DNA of 64,000 bases from a virus, in the IMG/VR virus record IMGVR_UViG_3300027788_001769, positions 1-64,000 of that record; one strand, 5' to 3'. A program made the translations under genes and the position numbers. Position 1 is the stretch's first letter. Each line of letters opens with the position of its first letter. The notes below the pieces were generated by a model that made no database searches, had not been told where the DNA came from, and saw only the letters and a list, made by a program, of their open reading frames with translations. Shown here in pieces: positions 60,524 through 64,000 of this stretch.

Positions 60524-63166
60524 TTATTTATACAAATTTCCCATTAAAGTAACTTTTGCTGGATTTGTACAGACAATTCTTTGAGTTATGTACACATTTA
60601 CCACATCAGTAGCTAATAATGTGAATGGGAATGTAACTAATTCAGCTGCGTACGCAGTAGATTTACTATGTCTATAAATAACATAACTTTGTACATTATC
60701 CAATACAGCATTCTTTATTTTTACACCACTATAACCTGGGTCCACATATAGGTTTAGTCTATCTACCGCCACATTATTCATATGGTTTATACACACAGGT
60801 GGTATGTCTGTGGTGTAAGTCACATCTGTGTTATTGTATTCTATTATTATATCTAAAGAATCCCCATCTCTAATGTATATAGCCCTTCCTGGTATACAAG
60901 TAGTACTTAAACAACTACAATCTATAAGGTTATATCTGTCTTTATTAACCAAATAATTGTGTATTATTTCGTCTGCTCCTAAAGGTTCTAAATAATACCT
61001 CATTTGTGATATCCCACCATCCCAAGTCCCAGCAAAGTACTCTTCTATTAATAAATTTAAATCAGTCGGGTCTTGTGTGTAAGGTTCACAAGTTCTGGCA
61101 GGTGGTCCCGCTGAATTTCCAGTACAACCAGACATAAAGGTTAAGTTATCTATAAGTCCTTGAGACCCTCCACCCCAACTCATATTATATGGTACTCCAA
61201 CTTGTTTTTGTGGTTCAGTATTTAACCTTCTTGGGATTATTTCTTCAAAATCGTCGTCAACAAAAACTGGTCTACCATTAACAAAAATTGTTAGTACCCC
61301 TGTCCTTAACCATCTATTGTCTGTCCACTTTTTAGAAAAATGTATTTCTTTTTTTATCGGTGTGGGGAATAAAACCCCATAGTCTGGTGTTGATGTGTCA
61401 GCGTAGGTTATGTTGTTTGGTGTTACGGGTTCTAATAAATCATTAACCCCTCCTTCATTCGACAAATCACATTTATTATCATAACAATAATTTCTTCTAA
61501 ATCTTGCCGTAATTAACACCCAGGGTTCCGACTGGGTCGTACCAGTTAATTGGCATATTACATTATCGGAATACTTTTCAACTACGGTAAAACCACTACT
61601 GTAGGTTAGCCCTGTTATGCAAGTACCACTAGTCATACATGTACCAGTATAGTATATGGCTCGATAACCAACCCTATAATCGTCTGTTAGTCTTAAACCT
61701 AAAGAATTACTCCAAACATCAATCCCGGAATCGTATGTGGTACCTGTGATGTAACTTCTTCTAGTTTGACAATGGTCGTCAACTATAGTGCTTGCCGACG
61801 AAGTTAGGTATACTGATGTACCAGTACAACTATAGTCTAATTGAGCACAAGTGGTTAAACCACATTCCCCAGAATAAACATTATGAAATTTATTTTCTGC
61901 CCTAGTGCCTATATACCAAAAGAACCCCTTATTGTTCGGGTATTTTTCGTTTAATGTGTTATTATATGATGTGCAAATTGTGGAACCCGTTCTTATCTTT
62001 AATAAACATTCCGTAGTCCACCCACATTCCGGCCTTTGGGGTAAAACTTCATACGGGTGACCGTCTAGTTTCCAAAACCCTTGATAAAAACCCCCATATA
62101 GTTCATTATAATAACCAGATGTTCCACTAACACTGACAATATTGTAATTATACTCGTTATTAGTGTATCCCGTTACCGCATGCATTTTAAACCTTCTATC
62201 GTAATGTAATGGGTCGTATTTGTATTTGTCAGGCATACTTTTCCATAACTTTATAGTCTCTAATTTACACGGTGCGGTAATAACACCTATCTTAACATCG
62301 GTCTTAGCTACAAAAGTTGATGAGCTCGAACTTAGGTATTCAGCCTTACTTAAAGTAACTTTGTAGACCCATCCTTCTGTGTAGGGTTGGGAAGTGGGTG
62401 TCATAAACACACAACAAGAATCCAGGTGAAAATCACTACAGTCATCGTAATCCTCAAAATTATCGTTTACACTAATAGATGTACTATTTAATGTCCCACC
62501 ACTATTTGGAAAGGTGAGTCCATTGGTTATGGTGTTAACTATTCCCGGTGTCCCAACCGACCAAGAACCAACAGTAAATTTCGTAGTACTACCAACGGTA
62601 GTTCCAGTAATAAACCCACCAAACGAAGTACTTGCAGAAAAACCTGATAAACACAAATCACATGGTCCACCCTCAGACAACTCACCTATAGTCATACTAG
62701 ATGGGTCGGTGGTATTGCCACTCATAAATCTAGTCAACCCATTATCTATACCAGTTAAACCAATATCACAAATAGATTCCACAAACGAACCTTTAGAACC
62801 AAAACCTTTAGTTTCACATTTAAGGCACCTACAGTCCACATCGTGTTGGTTGGGTCTTGCCTCGTCCCAGTAAGATAAACTTAGAAGGGTATTGGTCGGA
62901 ATATAGTCGTTACAGAATATTGTAGGTTGGTATGTCGTCCCTGTACTGTTAAGGTCCATATAGACCCCCAATTTATTTGACGGGAAATTCCCACCGGTAG
63001 ATGTAAATATTGCATTTCCGTTAACACCAATAATGTCATTAGAATATACAACTTCCCTATTATAGCCTCTTTCATCCGCGACTAAATAGAAGTCATGGTA
63101 AGAGCTAAAACTCAATTTTGCGTCTAATCTGTTGAAATAATAATTATTTAAATTCTGTGGTCCCAT
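60524..63166 (-). CDS. Large structural protein with LamG-like C-terminal part, 880 aa
   Basis: Residues about 600-750 (FSKKWTDNRWLRTGVLTIFV, NGRPVFVDDDFEEIIPRRLN, VGVPYNMSWGGGSQGL, EEYFAGTWDGGISQMRYYLE) resemble a concanavalin/LamG-type fold with 'FaGtfdGGIsqfRfY'. I recall this pattern from tail proteins of marine phages and some giant viruses; not searched. The N-terminal part is Gly/Thr/Cys-rich, with VDCRCLKCETKG near 108-119. No signal peptide. A carbohydrate-binding or surface role is plausible. A TATTTATAA element lies 3 bases before the start, at 63170-63178. Confidence 0.6.
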   Translation of the reverse strand: MGPQNLNNYYFNRLDAKLSFSSYHDFYLVADERGYNREVVYSNDIIGVNGNAIFTSTGGNFPSNKLGVYMDLNSTGTTYQPTIFCNDYIPTNTLLSLSYWDEARPNQHDVDCRCLKCETKGFGSKGSFVESICDIGLTGIDNGLTRFMSGNTTDPSSMTIGELSEGGPCDLCLSGFSASTSFGGFITGTTVGSTTKFTVGSWSVGTPGIVNTITNGLTFPNSGGTLNSTSISVNDNFEDYDDCSDFHLDSCCVFMTPTSQPYTEGWVYKVTLSKAEYLSSSSSTFVAKTDVKIGVITAPCKLETIKLWKSMPDKYKYDPLHYDRRFKMHAVTGYTNNEYNYNIVSVSGTSGYYNELYGGFYQGFWKLDGHPYEVLPQRPECGWTTECLLKIRTGSTICTSYNNTLNEKYPNNKGFFWYIGTRAENKFHNVYSGECGLTTCAQLDYSCTGTSVYLTSSASTIVDDHCQTRRSYITGTTYDSGIDVWSNSLGLRLTDDYRVGYRAIYYTGTCMTSGTCITGLTYSSGFTVVEKYSDNVICQLTGTTQSEPWVLITARFRRNYCYDNKCDLSNEGGVNDLLEPVTPNNITYADTSTPDYGVLFPTPIKKEIHFSKKWTDNRWLRTGVLTIFVNGRPVFVDDDFEEIIPRRLNTEPQKQVGVPYNMSWGGGSQGLIDNLTFMSGCTGNSAGPPARTCEPYTQDPTDLNLLIEEYFAGTWDGGISQMRYYLEPLGADEIIHNYLVNKDRYNLIDCSCLSTTCIPGRAIYIRDGDSLDIIIEYNNTDVTYTTDIPPVCINHMNNVAVDRLNLYVDPGYSGVKIKNAVLDNVQSYVIYRHSKSTAYAAELVTFPFTLLATDVVNVYITQRIVCTNPAKVTLMGNLYK

Positions 63167-63169
63167 AGT

Positions 63170-63204
63170 TTATAAATATTTATGTATGTGAATAATATTT
63201 ATAA
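63170..63204. promoter_or_regulatory. Divergent TATTTATAA elements between the 880-aa and 211-aa genes
   Basis: Minus-strand TATTTATAA at 63170-63178 is 3 bases before the ATG at 63166. Plus-strand TATTTATAA at 63196-63204 is 12 bases before the ATG at 63217. The pair sits in a 50-base divergent gap, like the pair at 42311-42327. Confidence 0.45.
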
Positions 63205-63216
63205 TAAAAAGAAAAG

Positions 63217-63852
63217 ATGAAAAAGTTAAAACATAAAGGCTCGTGTGATGATGTTCATGAAGATATCACCCACGAAGAATGGGAGGAAGTACAACGCAAC
63301 CAAGAAGAGGAAGATTTAGATGAATTAGTTGACTTTGATGGTTCGCTTTTAAGTTCTAAAATACCATTAGGCATTAATAAAATGAACAAGGTTAGTAGAA
63401 GTACAACTGATGATGTTGTTAAGACTAGTAAACAGAAAGGTAATGGTTTTGGTTATTACTATAAAAGGTACTGGGGTGAAGCATATGTTGGTCCTGCCGT
63501 TGGTGAGGTGGAAGATTTTGATTTAATGACCGCTGACGAAGTTGTGGACGATTTAAAAGATAGGGGGTATTCTGACGATAAAGCTAAACACAAAGCTTCC
63601 GTAGATTACGGTAAAGATTTGGAGAATCCGGACAACGAAGAATTTTTAATTAAAGACAGTTCAAAACAAAAAATGAAAGACGTTTTAGAGGTCATAGTAA
63701 ATAAAAAAAATAAAGACAATGGTCTACAACCAGACAGTGAAGTAGACCTATATAGTGATAACCCAATCTTGCAAAAAATGGGTAAAAAATTTAAAGAAGC
63801 TTGTCAAGCTGACGGTATAAACCCAATAGATTACTTTAAAAACATTAGTTAA
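63217..63852 (+). CDS. Unrecognised charged protein, 211 aa
   Basis: No family is recognised. The sequence is acidic and lysine-rich (GSCDDVHEDITHEEWEEVQR near the N-terminus), with an aromatic patch NGFGYYYKRYWGEAYVGPAV (about 76-95) and a helical C-terminus. No membrane segment, no catalytic motif. A TATTTATAA element and a purine-rich AAAAGAAAAG lie before the ATG. Its TAA overlaps the ATG of the next gene (TAATG), so the two are coupled. Confidence 0.6.
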   Translation: MKKLKHKGSCDDVHEDITHEEWEEVQRNQEEEDLDELVDFDGSLLSSKIPLGINKMNKVSRSTTDDVVKTSKQKGNGFGYYYKRYWGEAYVGPAVGEVEDFDLMTADEVVDDLKDRGYSDDKAKHKASVDYGKDLENPDNEEFLIKDSSKQKMKDVLEVIVNKKNKDNGLQPDSEVDLYSDNPILQKMGKKFKEACQADGINPIDYFKNIS

Positions 63853-64000
63853 TGCCAGATATAAATTTAAAAGGTAAGGAGTTTAGAGTCCCAACAAAGT
63901 GTGTTGAGAAGATAAAGTTAGCGTTAAATAAGTTTACAGGTCCAAAAACAACTGAAGGTTACGAACGGGCAATTAATATCGTTAAAGAACCAAATATAAG
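63852..64000 (+). CDS. Start of an unrecognised gene (cut by window end)
   Basis: ATG at 63852 shares its A with the TAA of the upstream gene. The first 49 codons read MPDINLKGKEFRVPTKCVEK and continue as a Lys-rich helix, without a stop to the window edge. Too short to assign. Confidence 0.5.
   Translation, partial: MPDINLKGKEFRVPTKCVEKIKLALNKFTGPKTTEGYERAINIVKEPNI

Noticed and set aside
1-64000. tRNA genes, rRNA, insertion sequences or CRISPR arrays
   Set aside because: No cloverleaf-compatible intergenic stretch, transposase motif or spaced repeat array was found by reading; gaps are nearly all shorter than 150 bases.

Overview
The window reads as about 64 kb from the interior of a large T4-like myovirus (contractile-tailed phage), AT-rich and tightly packed. 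It encodes a T4-type replication set: DNA polymerase gp43, helicase gp41, RNase H, UvsX and a gp32-like ssDNA-binding protein. It also encodes a near-complete T4-type tail: gp6, gp25, gp53, gp26-like, gp18, gp19, gp13-like, a tape measure and a hub. No major capsid, portal, prohead protease or terminase gene is visible, so the head genes lie outside the window. I saw no tRNA genes, CRISPR arrays or insertion sequences.

Two signals point to a Bacteroidota host. Two divergent promoters at 44.84-44.92 kb match the TTTG / TAnnTTTG consensus used by the Bacteroidota primary sigma factor. A Cys-rich tail-region protein carries GCTDPxAxNY...DDGSC repeats, which are typical of Bacteroidota surface proteins. 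This is inference from motifs, not from a search.

Layout. (1) 1-15.6 kb, minus strand: baseplate wedge and peripheral tail proteins, from gp25 and gp6 through several very large unrecognised structural proteins, one with predicted membrane segments. (2) 15.6-23 kb, minus: nucleotide and replication block (Smr-like and Zn proteins, class II ribonucleotide reductase, helicase, RNase H, UvsX, ssDNA-binding protein). (3) 23-39.8 kb, minus: an acidic repeat protein, a 2193-residue hub with an amidase domain, gp53-like, a 1695-residue baseplate protein with an OmpA-like domain, tape measure, a tail chaperone with a likely frameshift, and the gp19 tail tube. (4) 39.95-44.4 kb: a divergent cassette of six accessory genes: HAD hydrolase, deoxyribosyltransferase-like and DeoC on minus; Mn-type superoxide dismutase, a basic Cys-containing protein and a P-loop kinase on plus. 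These share short N-terminal leaders ending in [LI]xE, which resemble T4 capsid-targeting peptides. (5) 44.4-51.9 kb: small HAD and membrane proteins, an acidic protein, the outsized tail sheath, a ribbon-helix-helix (RHH) regulator with tandem operator-like repeats, and neck/tail completion proteins. (6) 51.9-64 kb: SNF2 helicase, gp13-like neck protein, S74 fibre, DNA polymerase, then more tail and adhesion proteins.

A recurring TATTTATA(A) element lies in one orientation upstream of many transcription units and is the best candidate for a phage-specific (late) promoter. Most genes within a block abut or overlap by 1-17 bases, implying long polycistronic transcripts. The most novel-looking parts are the leader-tagged enzyme cassette (possible virion-packaged enzymes), the TATTTATAA motif, the frameshifted tail chaperone, and the membrane-spanning baseplate-region protein.
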